Shown piece by piece: positions 9,359-17,937 of a stretch of 64,000 bases of DNA. The position numbers and the translations under genes were made by a program. The first letter of the stretch is position 1. Each line of letters begins with the position of its first letter. The notes under the pieces are model-generated. The model made no database searches. It was not told the DNA's origin and saw nothing but the letters and a program-made list of their open reading frames with translations. This DNA is from Bdellovibrionia bacterium (GTDB lineage Bacteria; Bdellovibrionota; Bdellovibrionia; Bdellovibrionales; JAGQZY01), in assembly GCA_030427805.1 (NCBI GenBank), contig JAUICP010000001.1, forward strand, positions 1,116,001 to 1,180,000. The letters run 5' to 3'.

Positions 9359-10519
9359 TTAGAAGAGGGATTTTTTGATGCAGTCAAAAGTTCCAGAGCA
9401 GTTGCTTTCTTCAAACCTCTTTAACTTCTTATCGTGGTCGAGGTAGTAGCTCAAAAAGCTTTCTTCGTATTTTTTACCCTTAACCATTTTTAGGGCTTTA
9501 TCGATTGCCCTGCGAGACTTTTTTAATTGGCCTTGCTCGAAAGTTATTTCAGAACGAGCAAAGTATAGAAAATCGGGGTACTGAACATCGGTCTCAAGTT
9601 CTAGGGATTGATTGTTGAGAGATTCAATCAAGTCCAAATCGATTGAAACACCGATGCGATAGAGATCGAGGAGGTCTCGAGCCACATAGGTGAGAGCATC
9701 CTTTTGACCCATAAAGTTTTTTGCTAGGTTCTTGGTATATTCAATTAAATCCGCTTCAACTTCTTTTTTTGTTTTCTGTGAATCTTTATGACTCGAAAAG
9801 GTTTCACTCGCTCTGAGTAGATTGGTGGCCGCTCGAAAGTAGTCGGAAACAATAAGATACTGACCGGGAAAGTTTAAAACATTGGTTTTCACAAACTCAT
9901 AGTACTCTTTAAGTGCCTTTAGGGACTTCTTTCCTGGAATCGTGTACTTTGGTTTCATTTCGTTTCTTTTAAATAAATAGGCCTCTTTTTTAGAACTCTT
10001 TTTTTTGAGTTCCTCTAAATTGAAATTGCCATCGAGGAGCATTTTAACAATTTCGGGAAATTCTCCTACGGGGTAAGTGGGGTTTCCACGCCAGACGAGA
10101 AGGTCGTTTTGAAAAACAAAGGCCATGGGCAGAGAAGGGATCTGCAGCTGCTCGTGGGTCCCCTCATCGGATCGCTTGTATATGCCGTAGTAGTAGTCCT
10201 TTTGCTTGATCTCTATTTTCTTTTCACTCAAGTGTTCGGTGATCAATGGTTTTTCTTCATCACTGAGGGCGATGACACGAATTTTCTCATGATCCTTGGC
10301 AAATTTAATGATCATAGGAGTGGATTCGGCACAGGGAGCACACCAGGTGGCCCAATAATACATGATTGTGATTTCAGTTTTCTTTTTAAAATCGAATTTA
10401 TGGGAGTCATCGAGCCATTTTATTGATTGCGGAAGACTTTGTTTTTTAAAAAGTTCCTGGGCGTCGGAAGGACTGAAATTGAGAAGACTAAACAATAAAA
10501 GGAGAACTAGAATTTTCAA
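9359..10519 (-). CDS. Exported TlpA-like thioredoxin-fold protein with helical C-terminal domain
   Basis: A 386-residue periplasmic protein. It has a signal peptide (MKILVLLLLF...SDA) and then a TlpA/ResA-like thioredoxin domain with YYWATWCAPCAES (the CxxC active site) and the cis-Pro segment QIPSLPMAFVF. About 220 helical, Lys/Glu-rich residues follow, with no family I recognise. Such proteins usually reduce disulfides, for example during cytochrome c or copper-site assembly. The start is a TTG at 10519 with AAGGTGAG seven bases before it. It is the last gene of a minus-strand group starting at nadC. Confidence 0.8.
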   Translation of the reverse strand: MKILVLLLLFSLLNFSPSDAQELFKKQSLPQSIKWLDDSHKFDFKKKTEITIMYYWATWCAPCAESTPMIIKFAKDHEKIRVIALSDEEKPLITEHLSEKKIEIKQKDYYYGIYKRSDEGTHEQLQIPSLPMAFVFQNDLLVWRGNPTYPVGEFPEIVKMLLDGNFNLEELKKKSSKKEAYLFKRNEMKPKYTIPGKKSLKALKEYYEFVKTNVLNFPGQYLIVSDYFRAATNLLRASETFSSHKDSQKTKKEVEADLIEYTKNLAKNFMGQKDALTYVARDLLDLYRIGVSIDLDLIESLNNQSLELETDVQYPDFLYFARSEITFEQGQLKKSRRAIDKALKMVKGKKYEESFLSYYLDHDKKLKRFEESNCSGTFDCIKKSLF

Positions 10520-10545
10520 TGGATTCTCACCTTTGTTTCTATTGG

Positions 10546-11097
10546 TTATTTTTTAACGGGCATCAAAGAGGTCGTAGTCACTTCTTTTTCGCTGATAATA
10601 TTGTAAATTTCCATAATGGGCCCATCTTTTTTATAGGCCTTTTTTAAAATGTGATCATCGAGGGCTGGATAAATTTTAAGGGCTCCAAGAGATGGAGATC
10701 CGTTAAAAACTCCCTTGGCATAGAGGCGTTCCTCAATAACACGCCATTGAAGTTCAGGATCCAGGCCTTCAATTTTTGATTCAGTATTGAGGTCCATTTT
10801 TAAAATACAACCCACATGGGAGCGCAGTCGGTCCTGTTCCATTTGTCCTGGGTCTTCTAAAAATATGGCAAAGCTTTTTTGGCACTCTTCATTGAGCGGT
10901 TTGATGGCAGCAGCGACACGATCGAGGGCTCCAGAAATTTCGTGATAGGGTCCCTTATTTTCTACGTAAACCACGTGGAAGGGGCCGGCATTTTCGATGC
11001 TGACATCGACAGACTTAAATCCACCCAGATAAATAAAGATATAGGCAATTACGCTGAAAGCCAGTAGCAAAAAGAAGCCGATAACATATTTAAACAT
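10546..11097 (-). CDS. Membrane-anchored GyrI-like / TEX264-like domain protein
   Basis: A 183-residue protein with one N-terminal membrane helix (residues 3-25) and a GyrI-like (SOUL/GyrI superfamily) domain. The markers are FHVVYVENKGPYHEIS, the FAIFLEDPGQ strand and RSHVGCIL. The same layout, one helix plus a GyrI-like domain, occurs in animal TEX264. GyrI-like domains generally bind small hydrophobic ligands, and here the domain would sit in the periplasm. GGGAGGGAG lies before ATG 11097. It lies between two thioredoxin-fold genes on the same strand. Function unknown. Confidence 0.7.
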   Translation of the reverse strand: MFKYVIGFFLLLAFSVIAYIFIYLGGFKSVDVSIENAGPFHVVYVENKGPYHEISGALDRVAAAIKPLNEECQKSFAIFLEDPGQMEQDRLRSHVGCILKMDLNTESKIEGLDPELQWRVIEERLYAKGVFNGSPSLGALKIYPALDDHILKKAYKKDGPIMEIYNIISEKEVTTTSLMPVKK

Positions 11098-11150
11098 TAA
11101 AGCTCCCTCCCAAAGAAAGCCGTTTCCGTGACCTAACTAAAATATTGCGA

Positions 11151-11705
11151 CTAAGCCTCAATCCACTTTAGAGAACAGCCCATAGATGGGGTTTGCTTAA
11201 AAGAAATTTCTTTGCCTTGAAGAATTTCGGTCATAGCCGTTTTCAATTCTTCATTGCTGACATTTTCAGGTTCCTTCCAATTGTCATCCAATCGTCCCCG
11301 GTAAACTAACTTTAAATCGGAGTCATAGCCAAAAAAGTCCGGAGTGCAGACAGCACCGAAAGCTTTAGCGACAGATTGGTCTTCGTCGTAACAATAGGGA
11401 AAGGGGAATTTCATCTCAGAAGCCAATTCCTTCATTTTATCAAAGGAATCGTCGGGGTAGCGACTAACATCGTTTGATGAGATTGCTACCATGTGAATTC
11501 CTTGGGATTTAAAATAGTTTCCAAGATCAACCAGGCGATCGAGAATAGCCTTCACATAGGGGCAGTGATTGCACATAAAAAGAACCAGAAGAGGTTTGCC
11601 ATCTTTGAACTGTGAGAGCGAAATTGTTTTTCCATTGGTGGATGGTAGTTCGAAATCGGGGCAAGTAGCACCAAATTCAGGGTCAGGTGTGTGAACTAGG
11701 GCCAT
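11151..11705 (-). CDS. Peroxiredoxin-like thioredoxin-fold protein (PRX-like 1 type)
   Basis: A 184-residue cytoplasmic protein of the AhpC/TSA-like group. FMCNHCPYVKAI carries the NHCPYV motif of the PRX-like 1 subfamily, and GAVCTPDFFGY holds the cis-Pro loop with a second Cys. DSDLKLVYRGRLDDNW is also typical. Family members are assumed to act in thiol redox or peroxide defence, with little direct evidence. AAAGGAG precedes ATG 11705. It is 15 bases downstream of birA and probably co-transcribed. Confidence 0.85.
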   Translation of the reverse strand: MALVHTPDPEFGATCPDFELPSTNGKTISLSQFKDGKPLLVLFMCNHCPYVKAILDRLVDLGNYFKSQGIHMVAISSNDVSRYPDDSFDKMKELASEMKFPFPYCYDEDQSVAKAFGAVCTPDFFGYDSDLKLVYRGRLDDNWKEPENVSNEELKTAMTEILQGKEISFKQTPSMGCSLKWIEA

Positions 11706-11719
11706 AATAACTCCTTTTT

Positions 11720-12445
11720 TTAGAGTTTATGCCATGGAGTCACTTGATTGCCAATCTCTATGGAGCCATCCAGGTGAAGCTTGCTCACCTTCTCGCTGAG
11801 CTTGGGGTTATTATTCAGTGCAGCTTTGATTTCTTCAGCGATTGAAGCTGAAAGGTGATTCATGTGTCCATCGGCAAGGGCTTGCTTAAAGTTCCAATGG
11901 AGCGAGTCGAGGAACTGATACCAGATCGTCTCTGTCAATTCTTCGCCAGCCGTGTGAGCTTTAAGGTATGTGGCTTGATCTCCGAGTGAGGCTGGAGCTG
12001 ATTCAATATTAAAACCCAGACCGATTATGACTCGAATAGAGCTTCCCTGTTGAAGGGTATCAACCAGAAGCCCCGCTACCTTAACCCCTTCAATAAGAAG
12101 GTCATTGGGGGCCTTCATTCCCCATTTAATTTTCGGCCAAACCTCATTGACTGACTGATAGAGTGCCAGGCCAAGAAGAGGAGTGAGAATGGGTTGTGGG
12201 GGTTGGTCGGGCTTAAAAGAAAGAGAGGCGAGAAGTCCACTTCCCTTGCCTCCATCTTCCCATGTGTTTCCGCCCCGGCCCTTACCTTTTGTTTGGTGAT
12301 CCGACACGTAAACAGATAAATCGACGGAGTCATCGCGACTAAATTCATCCTTAGCCATTTCATTGGTGGATTCAATCTCTCGGAAATAGCGAGAGCGAAT
12401 GCTTTTGCTTTCGCACCACTTATTAGTCCATTGATTGACGCTCAT
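11720..12445 (-). CDS. birA: Biotin--[acetyl-CoA-carboxylase] ligase, monofunctional
   Basis: Activates biotin with ATP and attaches it to the carboxyl carrier protein of acetyl-CoA carboxylase. At 241 residues it contains only the catalytic and short C-terminal domains. GKGRGGNTWE is the biotinyl-AMP loop (a variant of GRGRxGxxW), and KAPNDLLIEGVKVAGLL is the conserved catalytic segment. The N-terminal helix-turn-helix of repressor-type BirA is absent, so it should not regulate biotin genes. Its ATG overlaps the nadC stop by one base (TAATG), which implies translational coupling. Confidence 0.9.
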   Translation of the reverse strand: MSVNQWTNKWCESKSIRSRYFREIESTNEMAKDEFSRDDSVDLSVYVSDHQTKGKGRGGNTWEDGGKGSGLLASLSFKPDQPPQPILTPLLGLALYQSVNEVWPKIKWGMKAPNDLLIEGVKVAGLLVDTLQQGSSIRVIIGLGFNIESAPASLGDQATYLKAHTAGEELTETIWYQFLDSLHWNFKQALADGHMNHLSASIAEEIKAALNNNPKLSEKVSKLHLDGSIEIGNQVTPWHKL

Positions 12446-13272
12446 TAGGACTCCTTTTTTAAATGAAACAAAAGACTGAGGTCAGCGCAGGGGGCAGAGT
12501 GAGTGAGTGCTCCAACGCTGATAAAATCGACTCCCAGAGCTGCCACCGAAGCGATGCGCTCAAGTTTCATATTTCCACTGGCTTCGGTTTCGATAGTGCT
12601 TGGGATCAGCTCGAGGGCTTCTTTCATTTCATCGTTGGTCATATTGTCGAGCATAACTCGATAAGCACCGTATTCAATGGCGAGTTTGAGTTCTTCTAAA
12701 TTGGTGACTTCGACTTCGAATTTTTGCCCAGAATTTTGCAGGGTTTTCAGTCCATTTACAAAACCGCCTGCCATTTCAAAATGATTCTCCTTAGCCAAAA
12801 TCCCGTCGCTCAAATTAATGCGATGATTTTGTCCGCCACCGTCCCTCACAGCCTTTTTCTGCCACTCTCGGTAGAGTGGAAATGTCTTTCTGGTGTCGAG
12901 TATTTTTGTTTTAGAGCCCTTGGTTTCATTGACAAAGAGTCGAGTGAGAGTGGCGATCCCAGAAAGTGGACCGAGAAAATTGAGGCCCACCCGCTCTGCT
13001 TTTAAAAGTTGAACTTGGTCTCCGCTGATTTGGCAAACCTCTTGGCCATCGAGAACGAGTTCTGAATCTTTAAAATACCACTTCACTTCGGCTTGTGGGT
13101 CCAAGCTCAAAACCGTCTTTTCGAAAAACTCGGTTCCAGAAAGTACGAGGTCTTCTTTAGCAATGAGACTCGCTATGCCAAATTTATTTTTAATGAGTAG
13201 TGATTCGGTAGTGATGTCTCCCGTGGGCATATCTTCTTTCAACGCCTCTTGAACCAAGAAATCGATGGTCAC
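12445..13272 (-). CDS. nadC: Nicotinate-nucleotide pyrophosphorylase (carboxylating)
   Basis: Converts quinolinate and PRPP to nicotinate mononucleotide in NAD synthesis. The 275-residue protein shows the family signatures EDMPTGDITTESL, ERVGLNFLGPLSGIAT, DTRKTFPLYR, GGGQNHRINLSDGILAKENH and the closing FISVGALTHSAPCADLSL. The start is a GTG at 13272 with AAAAGGAG at good spacing. It is the first gene of a minus-strand group running through birA, the PRX-like gene and perhaps the GyrI-like and TlpA-like genes. Confidence 0.94.
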   Translation of the reverse strand: MTIDFLVQEALKEDMPTGDITTESLLIKNKFGIASLIAKEDLVLSGTEFFEKTVLSLDPQAEVKWYFKDSELVLDGQEVCQISGDQVQLLKAERVGLNFLGPLSGIATLTRLFVNETKGSKTKILDTRKTFPLYREWQKKAVRDGGGQNHRINLSDGILAKENHFEMAGGFVNGLKTLQNSGQKFEVEVTNLEELKLAIEYGAYRVMLDNMTNDEMKEALELIPSTIETEASGNMKLERIASVAALGVDFISVGALTHSAPCADLSLLFHLKKES

Positions 13273-13290
13273 AGGATCTCCTTTTATGAT

Positions 13291-14925
13291 TTATGAATCT
13301 TCTTCTGCCATTATCTTTTCAAGCTCTTCTTTAATGACCTTTGTTGCGATTTCTGGCAAGACACGACGAACTATAGATTCGATAATATCTAAAGATTGGT
13401 TAATCACGATCTTTTCGATTTGCGACTCAAGAACGGCTCTCATCGTTGGATCAGAGATCAGTCGCGTCGCTATATCATCTGAATCACTCGGTTTTGCTTG
13501 CGGAAGATCGAGACTCAGCGAACTCTCAGAGGAATCCGTCTCAAGGGTCGGAGAGCCCGAATCGGGCAAATCATTCATGGAGCTGAAGTCAAAGCTTTCG
13601 ATGCCCTCATTTTTCAATTCATTCAGGTCGATCATATGAGTTTGCGGAGCGGAGTCAAAATCATCGAGATCTTCTTCAGCATTATTCGGCGCTAGCACAT
13701 CATCGGCCGAAAGGGGCACGCCAGGAATTGAGTCCTCCGAAACCTTAGGGGGCTTTTTAGACGGTTTGCTGGCACCGGTTTTTTGCGATTTCTCATCATT
13801 AAGAAGGAAATTTTCGCCTTGCAAGTCTGATTCGTCGATTCCTGAAATATTAGTGACGTGGAAAGAGTCGTCATCCTCGTCTTCAAAATCAATTCGAAAA
13901 TCTTCAACACTTCTCTGGTCCCAAGACTCATCATCTTCGACATTGGAGCCACTTGATAAATCGTCAGGGGTTTGGGTTTCAAACATTTGATTTTGATCTT
14001 GCTCTTCAAAGTTTTCAGGAGGATTTACAGAACCCAGGTCGCTTTCGATATTCTGCATGGTACGGGTCACACCATCATCGTCCATGTGACTGAGATTAAT
14101 GGGTTGGAATTCCTCTGAATCATCGGAGTCGTCATCATTAAAATCTTCAGTGATGGGATTCTCAGAAAAGTCTTCGAGACTCTGAAAGTCCTCCATGGAC
14201 CAATCGCTCTCGCGACTCGAAGGCTGTTGAGGAGGAGCGTCCTCTTCTAGAGGTTCGTCAAAATTAACTTCGTTTTGTCCCGTGAGATCAATACTTTGCA
14301 TTTCGTCTGAAGATCTTTCGATCTCAACAGTTTGCTTGAACTCCATATTATCCAGGGGCTCGTCGGTGGGGCCATCTGCTAACTCGCTGGAGTCATCGGA
14401 AGTAAACTCAGGCTCGGGGCCACCTTCGACGGTGAGGACCGGAGGCTTTTCTGGAGGCAGTTTCGGTGGATTTGCAGCCTTCTTCTTTTCGTCTTCGACA
14501 AAATCACTGGTCAAGCTGGGTGAGAAAATCAAATAAGGGGCGAGCTTTTGGTCCTTTGTGTTTGGAACCAAAGACAAAACCATGGCACGGAGGTCTTCAA
14601 CGTCAAATGGCTTTTCGAGTCGACCCTCAGCTCCACTGGCGCTGAATTTATCCTCGTCCAGGTCCATAAAAGAACTCCACATCAAGACAACAGGGAGGTC
14701 TTTAAGTTCGTCATCATGTTTAATTTTATAAGAAACTTCATAGCCATTGAGTTTTTGTAAGAGCACGTCGACGAAAATGATATCGGGTTTAAAATCCTTG
14801 CAGACATCGATGACGTCCACACCCACTTGCACGGATTTTACTTCCACTCCAAAATCTTGAAGTGCAAGCATCATCACTTTTTTAATTGTTGAACTTTCGT
14901 CGGCCAGTAAGACGCGCAATGCCAT
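13291..14925 (-). CDS. Receiver-domain protein with long acidic disordered tail and C-terminal PopZ-like helix
   Basis: A 544-residue cytoplasmic protein. Residues 1-120 form a CheY-like receiver with the phospho-acceptor Asp53 (FVDVLLQKLNGYE), acidic residues 9-10 and the conserved Lys of LEKPF. About 370 residues follow that are very rich in Asp, Glu, Ser and Pro and are surely disordered. The last 50 residues form an amphipathic helical module (ESQIEKIVINQSLDIIESIV, then RRVLPEIATKVIKEELEKIM). This resembles C-terminal helices of polar-organising proteins and of myxobacterial receiver proteins. There is no DNA-binding or enzymatic output domain. The layout is like that of RomR, a polarity regulator, but identity is not proven. 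Confidence 0.75.
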   Translation of the reverse strand: MALRVLLADESSTIKKVMMLALQDFGVEVKSVQVGVDVIDVCKDFKPDIIFVDVLLQKLNGYEVSYKIKHDDELKDLPVVLMWSSFMDLDEDKFSASGAEGRLEKPFDVEDLRAMVLSLVPNTKDQKLAPYLIFSPSLTSDFVEDEKKKAANPPKLPPEKPPVLTVEGGPEPEFTSDDSSELADGPTDEPLDNMEFKQTVEIERSSDEMQSIDLTGQNEVNFDEPLEEDAPPQQPSSRESDWSMEDFQSLEDFSENPITEDFNDDDSDDSEEFQPINLSHMDDDGVTRTMQNIESDLGSVNPPENFEEQDQNQMFETQTPDDLSSGSNVEDDESWDQRSVEDFRIDFEDEDDDSFHVTNISGIDESDLQGENFLLNDEKSQKTGASKPSKKPPKVSEDSIPGVPLSADDVLAPNNAEEDLDDFDSAPQTHMIDLNELKNEGIESFDFSSMNDLPDSGSPTLETDSSESSLSLDLPQAKPSDSDDIATRLISDPTMRAVLESQIEKIVINQSLDIIESIVRRVLPEIATKVIKEELEKIMAEEDS

Positions 14926-15081
14926 AGTTTGAGTTAAAAATACTATGCTAACAGAGTCAAGAACTCTAAAAAAATCGAGGATTTATAGGGCCTTTCCCGG
15001 TGCGTGAGAATGCTTCGCGTTGACGTTGATAGGCACTGGTCTAATTGGCAAACAAGGCTTTTAATACCTGGGGGAGACAAA

Positions 15082-16161
15082 TTGATTAACATCATTGATC
15101 GCTACATCGCAAAAGTATTCCTTGGCTACTTTTTTGCCGGACTCATCGTTTTCGTAACTTTGTTTATCACTATCGATGTTTTGACGAACATTATTCGGTT
15201 TGGTGCTCCGACCGACGTCATCATTAATTATTATTCCAATTACATTTTTGAAGTGGTCTATCAGATGACACCAGTTGCCTGTCTCATAGGAACGGTTTTT
15301 ACCTTAAGTGAACTCAATAAAACAAACGAACTCGTCGCCCTGTTTAGCTCTGGTATGAGCTTGGCTAGGGTGAGTGCTCCGATTCTTGCTTTAGTGGTTT
15401 TAATTTCACTCGTCAGTTTTTGGATGGGTGACAGATTGCTACCCACAATCATTAAAAAGAAAAACTATATTTACTTTGTGGAAATTGAGAAGAAACCAGG
15501 ACTCTATTCTACCATCAAGACCAATAAAATTTGGTATCGCTCAAAAAACATTTTGTTTAACATCCAAACTCTTCAGGTCGAGAAAAAAGAAGCCCAAGGG
15601 ATTTCGCTCTACTACTTTGATCAAAACTGGGACTTGCGGCAAATGATCTTCGCTGACAAGACGCAAATGAAGGGCAGTGAGTGGACGCTTAAAGATGGGT
15701 CGGTGACTTTGTTTTCAGAAGAAACGGGGGCACCGATGACCCAGGCTTTTACTTCTAAAAAAGTCATAATGAACGAAGAAGTTTCGGATCTTCAGGCATC
15801 GGCGGGATCGTCTTCGATTCTCAGTCTCAAGGATTTGCGAAAATTCATTAAGAAAAATAAAGAAGCGGGTCTTGAGACCCTTCAGTACGAAGTGGACTAT
15901 CATTCAAAATTCAGCTTTGCTTTTGCTGCATTCGTCATGTCTTTTTTGGGAATTCCATTCACTGTGACCCGAGGTCGAAGTGGCGGATTTGCTCTTAACG
16001 CCGGTCTTTGTGTCGGTTTGGCCTTTGTCTATTGGACCTTCTATAGCTCCGGAATTACCCTCGGTAAATATGGGGCTATTTCTCCTATTTTGGCGACGTG
16101 GGTGCCTAATATCAGTATATTAGGGCTCTCTTTTGGGCTTCTCGTTCGGCTCAGGAGATGA
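15082..16161 (+). CDS. lptG: LPS export permease LptG (YjgQ family)
   Basis: Inner-membrane permease of the Lpt machine that extracts lipopolysaccharide from the inner membrane with LptF and the ATPase LptB. The 359-residue protein has three N-terminal helices, a periplasmic beta-jellyroll (about residues 110-260) and three C-terminal helices that include FVMSFLGIPFTVTRGRSGGF. The frame opens at a GTG at 15004, but TTG 15082 with GGGGGAG just before it starts exactly at the usual INIIDRYIAKVFL beginning. No lptF is adjacent, so the partner must be elsewhere. Confidence 0.88.
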   Translation: MINIIDRYIAKVFLGYFFAGLIVFVTLFITIDVLTNIIRFGAPTDVIINYYSNYIFEVVYQMTPVACLIGTVFTLSELNKTNELVALFSSGMSLARVSAPILALVVLISLVSFWMGDRLLPTIIKKKNYIYFVEIEKKPGLYSTIKTNKIWYRSKNILFNIQTLQVEKKEAQGISLYYFDQNWDLRQMIFADKTQMKGSEWTLKDGSVTLFSEETGAPMTQAFTSKKVIMNEEVSDLQASAGSSSILSLKDLRKFIKKNKEAGLETLQYEVDYHSKFSFAFAAFVMSFLGIPFTVTRGRSGGFALNAGLCVGLAFVYWTFYSSGITLGKYGAISPILATWVPNISILGLSFGLLVRLRR

Positions 16162-16204
16162 TAAGTAATGCATTCTGTTGTATACTGCTTTTTGGAGGTT
16201 AAGC

Positions 16205-16816
16205 ATGGCATTACTTGAAGTACTTACTTTTCCAAATCCGATTCTGCGCAAGGTCGCCGAAGAAGTCCCCGAGGTGACTCCGGAATTGGCTCAGTTTGCT
16301 AAAGATATGCTTGAAACGATGTATGACTCCCAGGGGATTGGTCTTGCAGCTCCCCAGGTCGGAAAAAGCATTCGCCTTCTTGTCATGGATACCAGGCCCC
16401 GTGCCGGAGATGAAGAAAACGAAGATCGTTATGACCTCACGGATATGACAGAATTAGAAAAAGCTGCTGGTGGTCCTATCATCATTTTTAATCCAAAAAT
16501 TTTGTCGGCTGATGGAAAGAAGAAATATCAAGAGGGTTGCCTCAGTGTTCCTTCTTACTTCGAGGACGTAGAACGAGCCGATGTTATTGAAGTCGAAGGC
16601 CTTAATGAAAAAGGCGAAAAAATTGTTCTAAAACTCGACGGCCTCATGTCAGTTTGCATGCAACACGAGATTGACCATCTCGATGGAAAGCTATTTATCG
16701 ATCGACTCAGTCCTCTCAAAGGCAATCGTATCAAGTCTAAAATCAAAAAATTTGGTTATCCCAAAGACGATGAGAACGAAGAAACACAAAAAGAAAAAGA
16801 AGACCTTTTGGTTTAA
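16205..16816 (+). CDS. def: Peptide deformylase
   Basis: Removes the N-formyl group from nascent proteins. All three family motifs are present: QGIGLAAPQVG, EGCLSVP (metal ligand Cys112) and MQHEIDHLDG (metal ligands His154 and His158, catalytic Glu155). At 203 residues it is slightly long. The extra residues form an acidic loop before motif 2 (about 69-90) and a Lys/Glu-rich tail. TGGAGG precedes ATG 16205, ruling out the earlier in-frame ATG at 16178. It lies 20 bases ahead of fmt, the classic partner pair. Confidence 0.96.
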   Translation: MALLEVLTFPNPILRKVAEEVPEVTPELAQFAKDMLETMYDSQGIGLAAPQVGKSIRLLVMDTRPRAGDEENEDRYDLTDMTELEKAAGGPIIIFNPKILSADGKKKYQEGCLSVPSYFEDVERADVIEVEGLNEKGEKIVLKLDGLMSVCMQHEIDHLDGKLFIDRLSPLKGNRIKSKIKKFGYPKDDENEETQKEKEDLLV

Positions 16817-16836
16817 GCTCGGTTAGGGGAAAAGAG

Positions 16837-17793
16837 ATGTCTAAATCCTATCCCATTCTGTTTATGGGAACCCCGGGCTTTGCGGTTCCAAGCCTCAAGG
16901 CACTGCATGAGAGTGATCGCTTTGATGTGAAAGCGGTGATTTCTCAACCCGACCGGCCCGCGGGACGTAAAATGAAATTGCAGGCCAGCGCAGTGAAGCA
17001 GGCGGCTTTGGATTTAGGCTTACCAGTGTTGACTCCCGAGACTGTTAATAAAGAAGCCATTCGCCAGGAGATATTGAGCTATGGCGCTGAAGCGGCTGTG
17101 GTAGTGGCTTTCGGGCAAATTCTTGGACAAAAATTTCTCGATCTCTTTCCGAAAACCTGTGTGAATCTTCACGGCAGTCTTTTGCCTCGATGGAGAGGGG
17201 CTGCGCCCATTCAACGGGCGATCATGGAAGGCGATAAAGAGTCTGGAGTCTGTCTTCAGGTCATGGTTAAAAAACTCGATGCAGGGGCAGTGATTGCCGA
17301 GAGTAAAGTCACTCTTTCAGATACAATAACCGCCATTGAACTTCACGATGAATTGAGTGCCTTGGGAGCGAAACTTCTCACAGATGATTTCTACGATTAT
17401 CTCGAGGGGAAGATTTCTCCGGTCGAACAGGATGAGAGTTTAGTGACCTATGCGGCCAAGCTCGAAAAGTCTGAAGGCCTTATTGATTGGAATTTGAGCG
17501 CCCAAAAAATAAATCAAAATATACGTGGTCTCACCATGGGCCCAGGGAGCTATAGCTTTCTCAATGGCAAAAAGCATAAGATTCATCAATGCAAAGTTTA
17601 TCCGGGTATGAAGTTCTATGAGTCTTCTCCAGGAGAGATTATGGCCGTCGAAAAAGATCATTTGCTGGTCGCCACCGGACAAGGGGGCCTGGGGATTTAC
17701 AGCATTCAGCCCGAGTCTAAGCCGAGAATGGATGTAGAAAGCTACATCCGAGGCTATCACCCTAAAGTGGGTGAGCGTTTCCAGAGCCAATAG
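16837..17793 (+). CDS. fmt: Methionyl-tRNA formyltransferase
   Basis: Formylates initiator Met-tRNA using 10-formyl-THF. The 318-residue protein carries the N-terminal FMGTPGFAVPSL and the catalytic region VNLHGSLLPRWRGAAPIQRA (Asn, His and the SLLP loop). A C-terminal OB-like domain starts after about residue 205. AGGGGAAAAGAG precedes ATG 16837. It pairs with def, which acts at the opposite step. Followed by an untranslated gap with a long palindrome before rpe. Confidence 0.96.
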   Translation: MSKSYPILFMGTPGFAVPSLKALHESDRFDVKAVISQPDRPAGRKMKLQASAVKQAALDLGLPVLTPETVNKEAIRQEILSYGAEAAVVVAFGQILGQKFLDLFPKTCVNLHGSLLPRWRGAAPIQRAIMEGDKESGVCLQVMVKKLDAGAVIAESKVTLSDTITAIELHDELSALGAKLLTDDFYDYLEGKISPVEQDESLVTYAAKLEKSEGLIDWNLSAQKINQNIRGLTMGPGSYSFLNGKKHKIHQCKVYPGMKFYESSPGEIMAVEKDHLLVATGQGGLGIYSIQPESKPRMDVESYIRGYHPKVGERFQSQ

Positions 17794-17849
17794 GCTTTAA
17801 ATTCCCTCGATTCGCTCTAAAACCGCTGATGAGAGCTGGATGAAACCCC

Positions 17850-17865
17850 TTTTGCAGCTGCAAAA
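17850..17865. promoter_or_regulatory. Perfect 16-bp palindrome upstream of rpe-hutHU
   Basis: TTTTGCAGCTGCAAAA is a perfect palindrome 73 bases before the rpe start, in the only sizeable gap between fmt and hutU. Its position fits an operator for a dimeric regulator of the rpe-hut genes. No T-run follows in a terminator position, so I favour a protein-binding site, but this is inference. Confidence 0.4.
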
Positions 17866-17937
17866 AACCTCTTAAATCTGATTATAAAAATCTCGTCAAA
17901 CGGGGCATCAAGTGATAACAAGTGCCAAGGAGATTTT

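Noticed and set aside
9184-9378. 64-codon frame at the end of acnA
   Set aside because: Overlaps the end of aconitase and its terminator. No ribosome site.
13265-13639. 124-codon frame opposite the receiver protein, Ser rich
   Set aside because: The Ser/Ile-rich composition is the mirror of the acidic Asp/Glu tail on the other strand. Not a real gene.
15030-15081. A tRNA-like stretch (GGTCTAATTGGCAAAC and following) before lptG
   Set aside because: The acceptor and anticodon stems do not pair and no GGTTCGA T-arm is present. The region is the leader of lptG.
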